Part shown: positions 32,145 through 43,379 of the stretch, piece by piece | How the letters are laid out: the number at the start of each line of letters is the position of its first letter | How positions within the stretch are numbered: the stretch's first letter is position 1 | Assembly (NCBI GenBank): GCA_023014485.1 | Contig: JAJOZX010000484.1 | Location: forward strand, 547,001 to 611,000 | From: Bathynomus jamesi | Taxonomy: Eukaryota > Arthropoda > Malacostraca > Isopoda > Cirolanidae | Length of the DNA stretch: 64,000 nt | Direction: 5' to 3' | Notes under the pieces: model-generated | The model's database searches: none | What the model was told of the DNA's origin: nothing | Seen by the model: only the letters and a program-made list of their open reading frames with translations | Translations under genes and position numbers: made by a program

Positions 32145-35100
32145 TGGCGTCTAGTACTCGCACTGCCAACCTGTTATTCATAAAGGACAGGAACTCTGGT
32201 GTCAATTTCTTGGTCGATACCGGAGCGTCAGTCAGTGTATTCCCTCAAAAATCTGGTCATACGCACTCGGAATCTCCGCCTCTATACGCTGCTAACGGTT
32301 CACGCATACCCACGTACGGTACTCAGTCGCGTGAACTAAACTTGGGCCTTCACCGATCCTTCAAGTGGATTTTCATCTGTGCTCAAGTGCAGCATCCCAT
32401 AATCGGCGCTGACTTCCTCCAGCATTTCAAACTCCTGGTGGATCTTGACAAGCGACGCTTATGCGACCAGGCCACACTGCTTTCTGTTCTTGCCAAACAG
32501 GTTGCCCTTCCGGACGCCTCGAACTCTGCACTTTCCCTCGTTCCCCCTAATTCCATGTACCAGTGCCTTTTCCAGCGATATCCAGGAATTCTTCATCCGA
32601 TGCAGATGGGTGATACCATTAAGCACACCATTACCCTTCACATTACAACAAAAGGTCCCCCTGTGTTTGCAAAACCCAGACGTCTTGCCCCGGACAAACT
32701 GAAAGCTGCCAAATCGGAATTCCAGCTTATGATAGATCTTGGGATAATAAGACCTTCCAAAAGCAGTTGGTCCTCTCCCCTACACCTGGTCCAGAAGAAG
32801 TCAGGAGACTGGAGACCATGTGGGGATTACCGGTTTTTGAATTCGACAACCATCCCGGACCGATATCCGGTACCAAATGTCCAAGACTTTACTTCTCTTC
32901 TCCACGGCAAATCTATCTTCAGTAAAATAGACCTCGTTAAGGCTTTCCACCACATTCCCGTAGAGCCTTCGGATATTCCCAAGACTGCAGTTTGTACACC
33001 ATTTGGGTTATTCGAATTTGTGAAGATGCCGTTCGGGCTACGGAATGCTGCGCAAACCTTTCAGAGGTTTATAGATGAGGTCACCAGAGGCTTAGACTTT
33101 GTTTATGCCTACATCGATGATTTGCTTGTGGCCAGCTCAACGGAAGAGGAACATAAGGAACATCTTTCACTCCTCTTTCAACGCTTAGAACAATACGGTG
33201 TTACTATTAATGCATCTAAGTGTGTGTTTGCACAGCCAACCTTGGAATTTCTTGGTCACACGATTTCGCAGCACGGAATTACCCCCCCTTCAGGACAAGT
33301 GTGAAGTGATAAAAAATTACCCTATGCCAAATAATCAGCGTGAGTTACGTCGGTTTCTAGGTTTGGTAAATTATTACCACAAGTTCATTAAAAACTGTGC
33401 CAGTGTTCTTGCTCCTCTACACGCTATGATCACACACAAACGCAAGGTAACGAAATTGGTATGGTGTAGCGATAGTTTGCAGGCGTTCGACAATGCCAAA
33501 AATGCTATCAATAGTGCATTGTCTCTGTCATTTCATATCAGTGATGCCCCCCTAACTCTGACGGTCGATGCATCAGATGTTGCGATCGGTGGGGTGTTGG
33601 AACAAACCATTAACGGTCAACAAGCACCCATCGCGTTTTACTCGAAAAAGCTGCAGCCAGCCCAAACGCGTTATAGTGCTTTCGGACGTGAACTTCTTGC
33701 TATTTACTTAAACGTGAAGCATTTTCAACATTTCCTTGAAGGCCGAGAGTTTTGTGTTTTTACCGACCACAAACCTTTGGTCACTGTCTTCAATAAAAAC
33801 AGCTGTAACCACTCTCCCAGAGTCATCAGGCAACTCGATTATATCTCGCAATTTACCACAGATATCCGCCACATCAAAGGTGTCTTGAACACTCCAGCGG
33901 ATGCACTTTCAAGAATAGAGATTACTTCTGTTACCCTCAGCTCTACACTGTGGAATGCTATTGCACAGGATCAAGATAAGGATACGGAACTACAAGACCT
34001 GCTCAGAGAAGACTCCACTCACTCACTTTCCCTCAAGAAAATGAGTATGCCAGGATTGTCTGTGCCCCTCTATTGCGACGTATCAACAGCTGCTATTCGC
34101 CCTTATGTCCCTCCATGTCACAGACAAGCAGTCTTCACGGATCTTCATAAGCCCTCCCATCCTGGTATCCGTGCTTCGCAACACCTGGTTACCTCTCGCT
34201 TTGTTTGGCCCTCGATGCGGAAGGATGTCAAACATTGGACCAAAACGTGCCTTGCCTGCCAGCGTGCCAAAGTCCAAAGGCACACCAGGTCCCCCTTTGA
34301 CGCATTTCCGCCCCCGTCCCAGCGATTTGAGGTAATTCATGTAGACATTGTTGGCTCTCTTCCAGTGATTCAAGGCCAACGTTATCTGCTCACCTGTCTC
34401 GACCGCTTTTCCAGATGGCCTGAAGCCATCCCACTTCCTGATATCCAAGCGGACACTGTTGCAAGAGCCTTTCTTCATGGATGGGTATCAAGATTTGGAT
34501 TGCCGACAAAAGTCATCACTGACCAAGGTCGCCAATTTGAGTCTTCGCTTTGGAAGAAGTTTACCAGCTTGTTGGGTACAGTACATGCGCATACCTGTGC
34601 GTATCATCCGCAAGCTAACGGCCTCGTCGAACGCTTCCATCGCCAGCTGAAGTCATCCCTTATGTGTCACGAAGACTCCCATTGGATGGATAAGCTTCCA
34701 CTCGTGTTGCTTGGTATTCGCTCTGCATTTAAGAGTGATCTGAAGACTACAGCGGCTGAACTAGTCTATGGAACAACACTGCGGCTACCAGGTGGCTACT
34801 TCACTGCAGGGGATAAGTCATGTGATCCTACGGAATTCGCTCAAACACTTTCCTCTCACATGCAGTCCCTTCAGCCTGTTCCCCCTCGATTGACTAGCCA
34901 ACAGAACATCTTTGTTTCCCCAGCCCTCCAGTCTTGCACCCACGTTTTCGTTCGTGTACCTGTCCCAAAACGGCCTCTCCAATGTCCATATGACGGGCCC
35001 TATGAAGTTCTCCGACGTACGCGCAAATCATTTCTCATCCAGCGCGGTTCCAAGGTCGACAAGGTTTCTATCGATCGTCTTAAGCCTGCGTTTTTGGAAT

Positions 35101-35171
35101 CAACCTTAAGCGAGGTACATGTAGCTACCAAAAAGGTCCAGGGGAAATCTGTGTCGTTCGGATCTCTTTGA
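32144..35171 (+). pseudogene. pol: Pol of element C: protease, RT, RNase H, integrase; one frame break
   Basis: Starting at ATG 32144: protease with [11 protein letters not shown] (residues about 22-32), RT with [35 protein letters not shown] and catalytic [10 protein letters not shown], RNase H with LTVDASDVAIGGVL and FGRELLAIY, then TDHKPLVT. The integrase has HKPSHPGIRASQH plus CLACQRAK (HHCC zinc site) and a core with VDIVGSLP, VITDQGRQF and NGLVERFHRQLK (D, D, E). The only visible lesion is a frame change in a run of seven C at 33282-33288; both sides are otherwise open, to 33304 and then to 35171. It is either a very recent inactivating change or a base-calling error in a homopolymer. 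All four enzyme domains look complete. Confidence 0.9.
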
Positions 35172-35182
35172 ACTTCCTCTCT

Positions 35183-35194
35183 GGTGGGGGAGTG
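35183..35194 (+). promoter_or_regulatory. Polypurine tract of element C
   Basis: GGTGGGGGAGTG directly precedes the 3' LTR. It is the expected primer for plus-strand DNA synthesis, although it contains two T. Confidence 0.75.
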
Positions 35195-35662
35195 TGTAGT
35201 GAATACTCTTATTTTAGTTTCAAGAAAAATGTTAATTTTACCGTCTTGAATTTCGGAATAGCTATAAATTCATTTTAAATTAGTTACCCATCATAATTCA
35301 ATTGTAAACCACATTAATACTAATTTTATGTATACTGTATTATTTTATTGTATGTAAACATAATTAATTATATATCACAATTGTCAGTTAATTATTTATA
35401 TTCAAATAATTATTTTAATCTAATACCATGTCCATTTTGCAAATAAATAATAGAAATCCAAGGGTTATATTTTCCATCCTTGGTACTGTCGCAGTTTCGC
35501 CTAACGGACTCAATACGGCTAGTGAGATAATCACTGGTTGGCACTTAACCAGCGGCAGTGCTTATGGCTACATCATCCAGGTTAACCTATACCGGATAGA
35601 TGCGCTACGGTCCCAAGCCGTAGCTTGCCTAGGCCCAACGACGACGACGACGAAAACCAACA
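35195..35662 (+). repeat. 3' LTR of element C
   Basis: 468 bp, identical to the 5' LTR except for two substitutions (GATAAATG/GAAAAATG near the start, CCATGGG/CCAAGGG in the middle). Confidence 0.97.
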
Positions 35663-35736
35663 AACTGAAAGTCGTGACACGCCGGTCAACTAAAAGTTGG
35701 TTCTAGTTCCAGGGTCTAGAAGACTGGAAGAATCCT

Positions 35737-35753
35737 GGTTGCAGAGGTCGCCA
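35737..35753 (-). promoter_or_regulatory. Primer-binding site of element A
   Basis: On the minus strand TGGCGACCTCTGCAACC follows the 5' LTR end after four bases. Its TGG start and position fit a tRNA primer site. Confidence 0.65.
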
Positions 35754-35757
35754 ATTG

Positions 35758-36535
35758 TTAACCCCTCCGTCTATGGCCTTAGGCGGTTCGAAATTGACGG
35801 GGGTTCTGGTTAGGTGGCAGCAACGGATTTGTTACTCTGGAGCAGTGCTGTCCAACTTCTATAAAGCGCGGCCAAGATGTTGCCTATAATCATACACTGT
35901 TGGTTAATACGACTTAGGAACCCGCTGAATGTTGTTCTCCCTAATAGAAATGACAAAATAGGGAAGAAAATTCAGAAATGAAATTTGGCAAACGTCCATT
36001 CCGCGGGACGCATGCGGCCCGCGGGCCGCAAGTTGGACAGCGCTGCTCTGGAGTATCTGGTACCGTATAGAGAATCGCAGAAGTTTCTCTTATACTACTC
36101 TCCGATTTTTTCTTGTAGAGGATCGGAGGTTTCTGTGGAGCTTACTAAATTCTCTGAAGGTTTCCTATTCTTCTTGTAACGTATCGGGAAATTATTTTTC
36201 TCTATTTAAAGCTAAATTCTATGAAGAGAGCAAGGCTCGAAGGAGACGACAAAGATATTCTCTTACTGTAGTTTACTGCTAAAATGTTAGGTACTGCTCA
36301 ACCTCTACGTTAGATCAGAAAAATCAATCATAATTTGAAAAATTGTTTGACTATTTATACTGAATTTTTGGTGACATCATTATTATTTAATATTGACTTT
36401 TTTGTTTATTATTATCAATAGGGTGAATTATTTTGAAAAATATTTGAAGATAAGGTAAATATTTTAGCTGTAGCAATGTCTGGAGAGATAAGCAAGATAT
36501 TTGAAGATGAAGCCATATTTTTTTTTTAACCGCAT
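35758..36535 (-). repeat. 5' LTR of element A, carrying a MITE, 5' end cut
   Basis: Matches the 3' LTR from its inner end up to ...CCGCATATTG, where LINE copy 2 begins. About 38 bases of the LTR start are missing. Without the 203-bp MITE and its extra 8 bases it is about 567 bp. The MITE-free equivalent at 22240-22260 is a natural empty site. Confidence 0.85.
35843..36045. mobile_element. hAT MITE (203 bp) with 8-bp duplication and empty site
   Basis: TIRs CAGTGCTGTCCAACTT and AAGTTGGACAGCGCTG. The flanks CTCTGGAG occur at 35835-35842 and 36046-36053. The 3' LTR of the same element has a single CTCTGGAG at the matching place, which proves the insertion and the duplication. Confidence 0.98.
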
Positions 36536-36565
36536 ATTGTTATAATGTTATAATGTTATAATGTT
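36535..36565 (-). repeat. LINE 3' tail of ATTATAAC units (copy 2)
   Basis: Three to four tandem units at the element end, as in copy 1. Confidence 0.85.
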
Positions 36566-37462
36566 TCAGACCAACAAAGACCCTAGGATCCACTCATGGC
36601 TGGTCTACCTAACTGTGTTCGTAATTGAGTATTATGCATGTCCTCCGTGGTAGCGGAGGGGACCTACAATTTTACGTGGGTTCCGAACCACAAGGAACAT
36701 AAGAAATTTTTATAGTGGGTACACTAGGGGCCACGTCTGCCCATCGAGGCGGCTCCACTATGTAAAAACTGCCTGTACATTGGCAACAACCAATTTTTAC
36801 AAAACAAAATAATTATAAATTTAAAACTAATTAATTATCAATTTAAAACTAAAAATAGAATCTCTGGATCCAGAGGATCAAGTCATAATAGACTACTATC
36901 CACAAATATGTTACACTCTATATCTATTTATAACCGACATGCAAATATATCAGATCCAAGGAATCCAGTCAATTTCATTACGGGATCCATCAATACTAGT
37001 ACTTTGCCAACCAAAAATAAGTCACGGTCCATATCAATTGCGGACCAAGTCACAATTTACAACCATATACATTACAATATATATACTTAGGAGGAAAAGT
37101 GTAGGTGTGGCTGTAAAGACTGTACAGTAATGTAGAAATGTGTGCGCACCCATTTTGGGTCTCCCATTTAAAGGTGTTTGTGGATCAAGTGAAGATCATG
37201 AGTTTTTCGATACCTCACAGTACTATGGGGGGCACCGCTCGGCAGAGGAATCTCTTTAAATGGGGTGTGTAAGGACAGAGAGTATCCCCTAACCCAAGAT
37301 GCTGCCTCCCTATATCCCACAACACTTGTAAAACTATGTTTTCTTAAATTTATTCAACATCTCGGCTTAAATAATTTCATATTATGACCTCTAGTCTGGT
37401 TATTGTGATCTTTAATGAAAAGAGAATCAAAATCTATCTTACCCACCCTTCATTTTACTACC

Positions 37463-40240
37463 TTAAACTATACCCAATCTATCAACATATGCGTCTAATC
37501 GATTTTTAAACATGTTTATAGACGTGCTACTAATTGCTTCTACCGGCAAACTATTCCAGCTATTTAACATTCTATGCGTAAAAAAGTTTTTGGCAATTGC
37601 TGTCTCGAACCCTCTACTTGTCAACTTACACCCGTTATTTCTAGTCCTATTATATTGAGATATTTCGAAAAAGCTATCCCTATCTACGTTATCGAACCCA
37701 TTCATAATTTTGAAAACCTGGATTAGATCACCCCTTAGCCTCCTAGTCTCGAGTGTAGTCAATTTTAACTCTTTAAGCCTATCCTCGTACGACTTTGACC
37801 TAAGCGACGGAATCATCTTAGTTGCTCGTCTTTGAACTCTTTCGATTTTGTCTATATCTTTGCGCATATGCGGACTCCAAAATTGGATCGCGTACTCCAA
37901 ATGGGGTCTAACTAATGATTTATAAAGAGGAGCTATAATATCGCGCGATTTGTACTCAAAATTTCGAGCTATAAAACCTAACACTTTGTTCGCTTTATTG
38001 ACCGCTGCTGTACTTTGTTTCGCTACTTTTAAATCACCAGTGACTATAACTACTAAATCTTTTTCCTGCTCTACGCTTGTTAACTCTTTCCCTGACATAC
38101 TATACGCAAAATTACCGTTACGCGAACCTATATGTAAAATTTTGCACTTTTCAACGTTAAATCTCATTTGCCATGTGACTGACCAATCAACGATTTTATT
38201 TAGATCATACTGGATTTTACCTCTATCTTCGTCATTAATCACCCTACCACCCAGCTTCGTGTCATCCGCAAACTTTGAAACTGTACTGACTAGGCCAACA
38301 TCTAAATCGTTAATATATATAAGAAAAAGCAAGGGACCCAATACAGAACCTTGAGGAACGCCACTCGCTACATTAGCCCAACACGACTCCCCTTCATCAA
38401 CGACCACCCTCTGTTTCCTACCTCGCAACCACTCTTCTATCCAATTTATTACTACACCCCTGATTCCATGAACCTTAGTTTTCTCAATGAGTCTTTTGTG
38501 CGGTACGGTGCAAAGAAAATCTAAATACACTACATCAACTGCCCGATGACTATCGTAAACGTCAACCACGCTTTGGAAAAATTCTAAAAGATTAGTTAAG
38601 CAAGATTTGTTTCGCCTAAAACCATGCTGCATATTTCTAACTAAGTTATGTAATTCTAAGTGTTCGACTTTACGATTCCTAATTATTGATTCCAGTAGCT
38701 TACCTACAACAGACGTTAAACTGATTGGCCTATAATTTCCCGCCGCACCTTTATCGCCTTTCTTAAAGATAGGTGTTACGTTTGCTAACTTGAAATTATC
38801 TGGTACGCACCCCTCAGAAAAAGACGCATTCAAAATCTTTGTTAGCGGCACAACAATGCTATCTTTTAATTCTTTTATTTGTATGGGATATATGGAATCC
38901 GGCACCGGTGATTTACGCGTTTTCATTTTATCAATATAGCGCATTACCTCCCTTCCACTAACCACGATATTATCCAAAATATTACCATTATCAAAAGGTA
39001 TTATGTCTATGACCGTAGGGATATTCGTTACATCTTCTATAGTAAAAACTGACGTAAAGAATTCGTTTAGCAAGGTAGCCATTTCCTTGTTTTCAGAAAC
39101 TAGATCTCCGTTAACATTTTTCAACGGCCACAAGACACTTTTTACTGGATTTCTATTGTTGACGTATTGAAAGAATCGCTTGGGGTTTTCTTTACTGTCA
39201 CGAGCTATGGAGATTTCAAATTCGCGCTTGGATTTTTTTATTACACCTTTCGCTTCACGCCTTAGAGATATGTAGTTGTTTCGTAACCACAAATTGTCTT
39301 TATCGCACTTATGTAGCCTATAAGCCCTATCTCTACTCTTTATAACGTCTCCTACTCGAGAAGTAAACCACAAGGGCTTGTTATTTACTTTCGCACGCTT
39401 AATTTTGTACGGTACACATTCCTCATTTATAGTCTTAAATACTGTTTCAAACGATTCCCACATTAGTTTTGCGTTGTTCCCCATTACGTTTTCCCAATTG
39501 ACGTGTGACAATTTATTTCGAAATTTACAAAAGTCTGCGTGCTGGAAGTTAGGAATTTTAGTCGAGTTAGCTGGTTTCGAGTGATTTACTTAGAGGACAA
39601 ACTCTACCATATTGTGATCGCTATTGCTTAACGGTTCTATTACTTGAAGATCAGTAATTAGCCTATCATCCGTAGTTATTACTAAATCTAAAATACTGTC
39701 CAACCTCGTAGGTTCCCCAACCTTTTGAATAAGAAAGCTATCCTCGAGAAAATTAACTAAACGATTACCTTCCGCGTCTCCCTGCATTGTATCGTAATTC
39801 ACGTTGGCGCAATTAAAGTCACCCATAACTAAAGCCTGCTCACTACCGATTATTCTCTTTAGTTCACGATATAACGCTTCGTTCGTATCAGCTGTTTGAT
39901 TAGGGAGCCTATATATAACCGCAACAAGACGTTTGAAATCGTTCAATTTAAGTTCTGCTATAGTCGAATCTATTGGTTCTGGAATTGTGTGCATTACTTC
40001 TATAACGTTCGCAATATTATCTTTGATATACAACATAACACCGCCTCCTCGTCTACCTATTCTGTTTTTAACAAAAAGTCTATAACCTTTAATTTGATAC
40101 TCCCCTACAAAGTCAGGTGTTTCAGTGCTAAGCCACGATTCACTTATCGCAATTACATCATAGTCTTTACAAGCAATTAAAGAAAAAAATTCGTTTATTT
40201 TATTTCGTCGGCTCCGAGCATTTAGGGATAGAACCTTCAA
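37463..40240 (-). pseudogene. CR1/L2-type LINE ORF2, copy 2
   Basis: Start ATG at 40240 (MKVLSLNARSRRNKINEFFS). The APE endonuclease (YDVIAISESWLS, then MGDFNCANV and NSDHNMVEFVL) occupies the first 215 codons, then a stop near 39590. The frame resumes at 39511 for 682 codons: NYRPISLTSVVGKLLES, GVPQGSVLGPLLFLIYINDL and FADDTKLGG, with an intact C-terminus. Motif A reads VVYLDFLCTVPHKRL, so several residues between the catalytic Asp and TVPHKRL have been lost, near 38510. The fingers segment missing in copy 1 is present here. Two lesions make this copy inactive, though each is small. Confidence 0.92.
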
Positions 40241-40716
40241 ATTGTTTGTAACTGCGACACCTTCGCGAGCGCAGGGGAAATTTGTGGAATTTACTCTGGG
40301 ACCGTTCGAGTTACGGCAGCCTGAAAAGAAGAGACAGTATTATGAAATAGTCTTCCTAAACGCGCAGCTCCAACGTCATTAAGATGAAGTCCATCTCCGA
40401 GGAACAAGTCCCTCCTGCCGTAGAAACTGTTCCAAAAATTCGCAAAATGCACTCCTTCCTGTTGGCAAAGAGACTTTAGGTTATTGTTAATATAGGTCGC
40501 CTTGCTGTAGAAATCGTTACGTTGGATAATTCGAGGAAGTATACCTGTTAAAACAATCTTATTAGTTTTTTCCTTTAATCGCTCTAGTAAGTCCCTGTAC
40601 CTAGCCAGCAGTTCTTCCGATCTAGAATTTAAAACGTTATTAGTACCGACATGAATAACATACGTTGTGTCCTCGGCGGTACCGTCTGTAAAATGGTCAA
40701 CACTATTAGTTATATC

Positions 40717-41507
40717 CAGTGTTGGGCACTAAAGCGTTAATCCGATAACAGTTAATTAACGAAGTTAACTTTTTTAACGGACTATTAACGGAAGTTAATT
40801 TCCATTTATCGTTATCGGACCAGTTAACTTCCGATAACTCGATATTTAGTCTGTTAAAGTCCGTTAACACGTTAACTGCGAGGAGTCATTCACGGAAGAT
40901 CACCACTCCGCGAATGAATTCAAACCGCCATAACTTCAGTCTGCCAATTCCGTCCTCTGCCGCAGTGGAACGGCTCTTCTCTCTCGGCAAGGACATCCTG
41001 AGGCCCAAGAGGTCAAGACTGGCAGTTGGGCCTAACTTTGAGAAGTTGGTCTTTCTGAAGGGCAACCAGCACATTGTGTCATAGTCTTTAATAAATGTGC
41101 CTAAAATTTAATTTTACCTTTCAGTTCCCGCCATAGTAATTCTCTGGTAAATTAAAATTTAGTTAATGGTTAGTGGTTACAAGGTTTCAAAACATGTAAT
41201 CAGTACATTTTTTTTAAAAATAAAAAAAAAGTTATTAAGCAAAAAAGTTGCAAAACTTGATAAAAATACATTTAAATACCTATTTATTGTTGGATTTTGC
41301 ATAAATAAACATTTTCTATGGGTTTTAAAGCTTTTTTCCTTGATTTTTTTAAATGTTAGTAAAGAAATAGTTATCGTTAACGGATTATCGTTAACTTCCG
41401 TTAACTTTGTAGTAAAATTATCGGATTATCGTTATCGGAGTTAAAAATTGGGGTTAACGGATTATCGTTATCGAAGTTAACTTTTTGGTTAACGGTGCCC
41501 ACCACTG
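40717..41507 (+). mobile_element. hAT element with subterminal repeat arrays (791 bp)
   Basis: TIRs CAGTGTTGGGCAC and GTGCCCACCACTG with exact 8-bp flanks GTTATATC (40709-40716, 41508-41515). Both sides hold clusters of GTTAACTTCCGTTAA and CGGATTATCGTTA words, likely transposase-binding sites. Only the C-terminal part of the transposase remains. Confidence 0.95.
40940..41084 (+). pseudogene. hAT dimerisation-domain fragment
   Basis: The frame reads PSSAAVERLFSLGKDILRPK and then FEKLVFLKGNQH before a stop. This is the hAT C-terminal dimerisation domain. The upstream catalytic domain is deleted. A very similar C-terminus (PSSAPVERLFSLAGHI) is found in the separate hAT at 44545-45761, so the two elements belong to related families. 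Confidence 0.85.
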
Positions 41508-42056
41508 GTTATATCCTCCACCCTTGCACCAGGGTAGCAGTAACGGCGCCTACGACGAGGGTTTCTCCCACAGAATTCCTCGAGCTGCCCTCGAACAATG
41601 GAATCGCCAACGAGTCGTATTTCCGGTTCATCAGCATCTTCGAAACCTAAAACAGAAAACTTATTGTTTGTTATTACTGGTAGACAAGTCTTAGGTTTTC
41701 TCAATGGGGCTCCATTACGCACTCGAACGAAGGGTTGGGAACTAGGGGAAGAGAGAGGGCTATTAATACTATTTATATTATTATTAGAAACTGAGGCAGG
41801 AGGGTTCTTAATTGGAGTCTCAAGGGATTCTAATTTTGCCGTCAGGAGCATCACGCTTTCTTCAAGCCTCACCCTGGCCTCCCTCTCACGTTCTAACTCG
41901 TTCCTCAGGACTTCCATGCTTGAGCATCACCTGCAAACTAACTGTTCATTATTATTAGCCATTGTAAGCGCGTAAGCGGCAAATTTCCCTTCACAGCGAC
42001 TGCAAGTACTTGACGGGGGGTGCCGTGCTTTTAATTAGTTAAAAAACAAAAAACAA

Positions 42057-43366
42057 AAAAGGTTTATTCGGATTAGCGACCGAAGAAGACATTAAAAGAA
42101 CTGAACTCAAATTGAATCTCTTCGCTAGGAATCGGCAATATAGTGGACACATTTTAGAACAAACCATTGAGTCACTACACGAAAACAATCGCTTTCTCCA
42201 CGCCCTTTCGGGCAAATTTACATACCTTGAATCCCTGTTAGTTAAATACAAAGAACATGAAAGATATCTAGAATTAGTAGAAATAATTAACCTCCAAGTA
42301 GCCCTAATCGATAAATATTTGCAACAAATAATTACGATTCGTTCCAAAGTTTTGCGTGCGACCCAGCTAGCCCATAGAAAAATCACTCTTTCCACACTAA
42401 TACCATGGGATACACTTCATTCCTTGATGCACACCTCTCAGACACAATTAAAATTATCACCCTTATTCCCACTCAACCAAACTAATTACCCCCAATTTCT
42501 AGAATACACCTGGACTGTACATGGACCACGCCCCTACACTTACCTCATAATTGTACCATTTTTCGATGTACTCACTTATGACGTATACAAATTTCACCCT
42601 TTCCCAACACCCTACCAAAACAATTCTAATATCTATCGATTGTATTGTATCTACCCACAGTCCCACCTTACCTTTTCCTCATCAAAGACCTTTCAGCATA
42701 TTCTATGATGTCATTTAACGACATCCGGCATTGCAGATTCCAGCAAACGAACAAGCAACTCGTTTGCCCTCCACTCAAACCAGTAATTCTTCCAACCACT
42801 AGGTCCTGCTTTATCGACTTAATCCGTGACCGTCATGCCCCGGTATGTTCTTTCACGAAATTCCATTCCTCTAAAACCGTTTAACTCCGAATTGGATCAG
42901 ACATCTGGGTTTCTTTCGCGAATAGGACTACCGCTACTTTCGAGTGTCCGTCAAATTATTCCCTCATCAAAATACCTACTGTTATCCGTCTACCAATTGT
43001 TGTTCCTTACGTTCAAAACCTTCCAAATATACAACCCTTATAAGGTTACCATTAATGACTCATACCTCTTTCCGTCCCAAACTAAATTTAAACCCGTTAT
43101 AGAAATCTTAAATCTTTCATGCTCCTAAATGGAATGATCAATTGAGTCGTTTTAAAATTTCAGATGGTAACCAGAATAACCCTTTACAAATACTACAACC
43201 AGTAACAATATTTTCAACATTTGCTGTTAGTATCATTATTGTGTGTGCTATTATCCTCGGTATATATGTAGTAAAAAAATCATTCTTGGAACAAAAGAAA
43301 ACAAGAGACACCGAACGATGTGAAACTATTTATGCACGACCAAGAGTGCGTATCCAGACCACATAA
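42057..43366 (+). pseudogene. F-type envelope-like gene, partial and broken
   Basis: The fragment starts in frame with a Gly/Leu/Ala-rich fusion-peptide-like segment and a conserved block of the baculovirus F/errantivirus envelope type. A long helical heptad-like region follows (42112-42330). Later pieces lie in at least three frames (changes near 42700, 42830 and 43130). The last frame (43142-43366) has a hydrophobic membrane-spanning stretch of about 20 residues, then a basic cytoplasmic tail. The receptor-side N-terminal subunit is absent. In intact errantiviruses such proteins mediate membrane fusion; this relic cannot. Confidence 0.78.
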
Positions 43367-43379
43367 GCTAGACTTAACC

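Larger units (their letters stand above)
30678..35662 (+). mobile_element. Young Ty3/gypsy LTR retrotransposon C
   Basis: Two 468-bp LTRs (30678-31145, 35195-35662) bound gag and pol. The LTRs begin TG and end CA, and differ at two positions. Exact 4-bp duplications AACT lie at 30674-30677 and 35663-35666, inside the leader of element A. A PBS follows the 5' LTR and a purine tract precedes the 3' LTR. There is no envelope gene: only about 24 bases separate the pol stop from the LTR. Confidence 0.97.
22179..36535 (-). mobile_element. Errantivirus-like LTR retrotransposon A, with nested inserts
   Basis: Minus-strand order: 5' LTR (36535-35758, its start cut by LINE copy 2), primer-binding site (35753-35737), leader, gag (30164-28962), protease, RT, RNase H and integrase (28780-24955), a linker, the last part of an envelope gene (24351-24121), 3' region and 3' LTR (22788-22179). 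Later inserts are gypsy element C (30678-35662), a fold-back mariner (23369-24076) and a hAT MITE in the 5' LTR (35843-36045). The TA-rich outer flank suits errantivirus integration. Every ORF is broken. Confidence 0.88.
40291..41917 (-). pseudogene. LINE ORF1 with coiled coil and SGNH esterase, split by hAT
   Basis: The N-terminal part (41917-41508) begins with a charged coiled coil (MEVLRNELEREREARVRLEE). It then has a low-complexity Asn/Ser region and RLVGDSIVRGQLEEF, the GDS nucleophile block of SGNH hydrolases. After the hAT insertion, the remainder (40716-40291) gives VIHVGTNNVLNS (block III, with Asn) and DGLHLNDVGAARLG (block V, Asp/His). The two halves are in the same reading sense across the 8-bp duplication, so the esterase was complete before the insertion. 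Esterase-type ORF1 proteins are known from CR1 and L2 LINEs. Confidence 0.9.
36535..42030 (-). mobile_element. CR1/L2-type LINE, copy 2 (near full length, hAT inside)
   Basis: Minus-strand order: 5' UTR (about 42030-41918), ORF1 (41917-40291, split by the hAT at 40717-41507), ORF2 (40240-37463), 3' UTR and ATTATAAC tail (36565-36535). The 3' UTR contains two blocks absent from copy 1 (near 36700-36755 and 37325-37445). The 3' end lies inside the 5' LTR of element A and the 5' end abuts fragment B. I see no matching target duplication. Confidence 0.9.
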
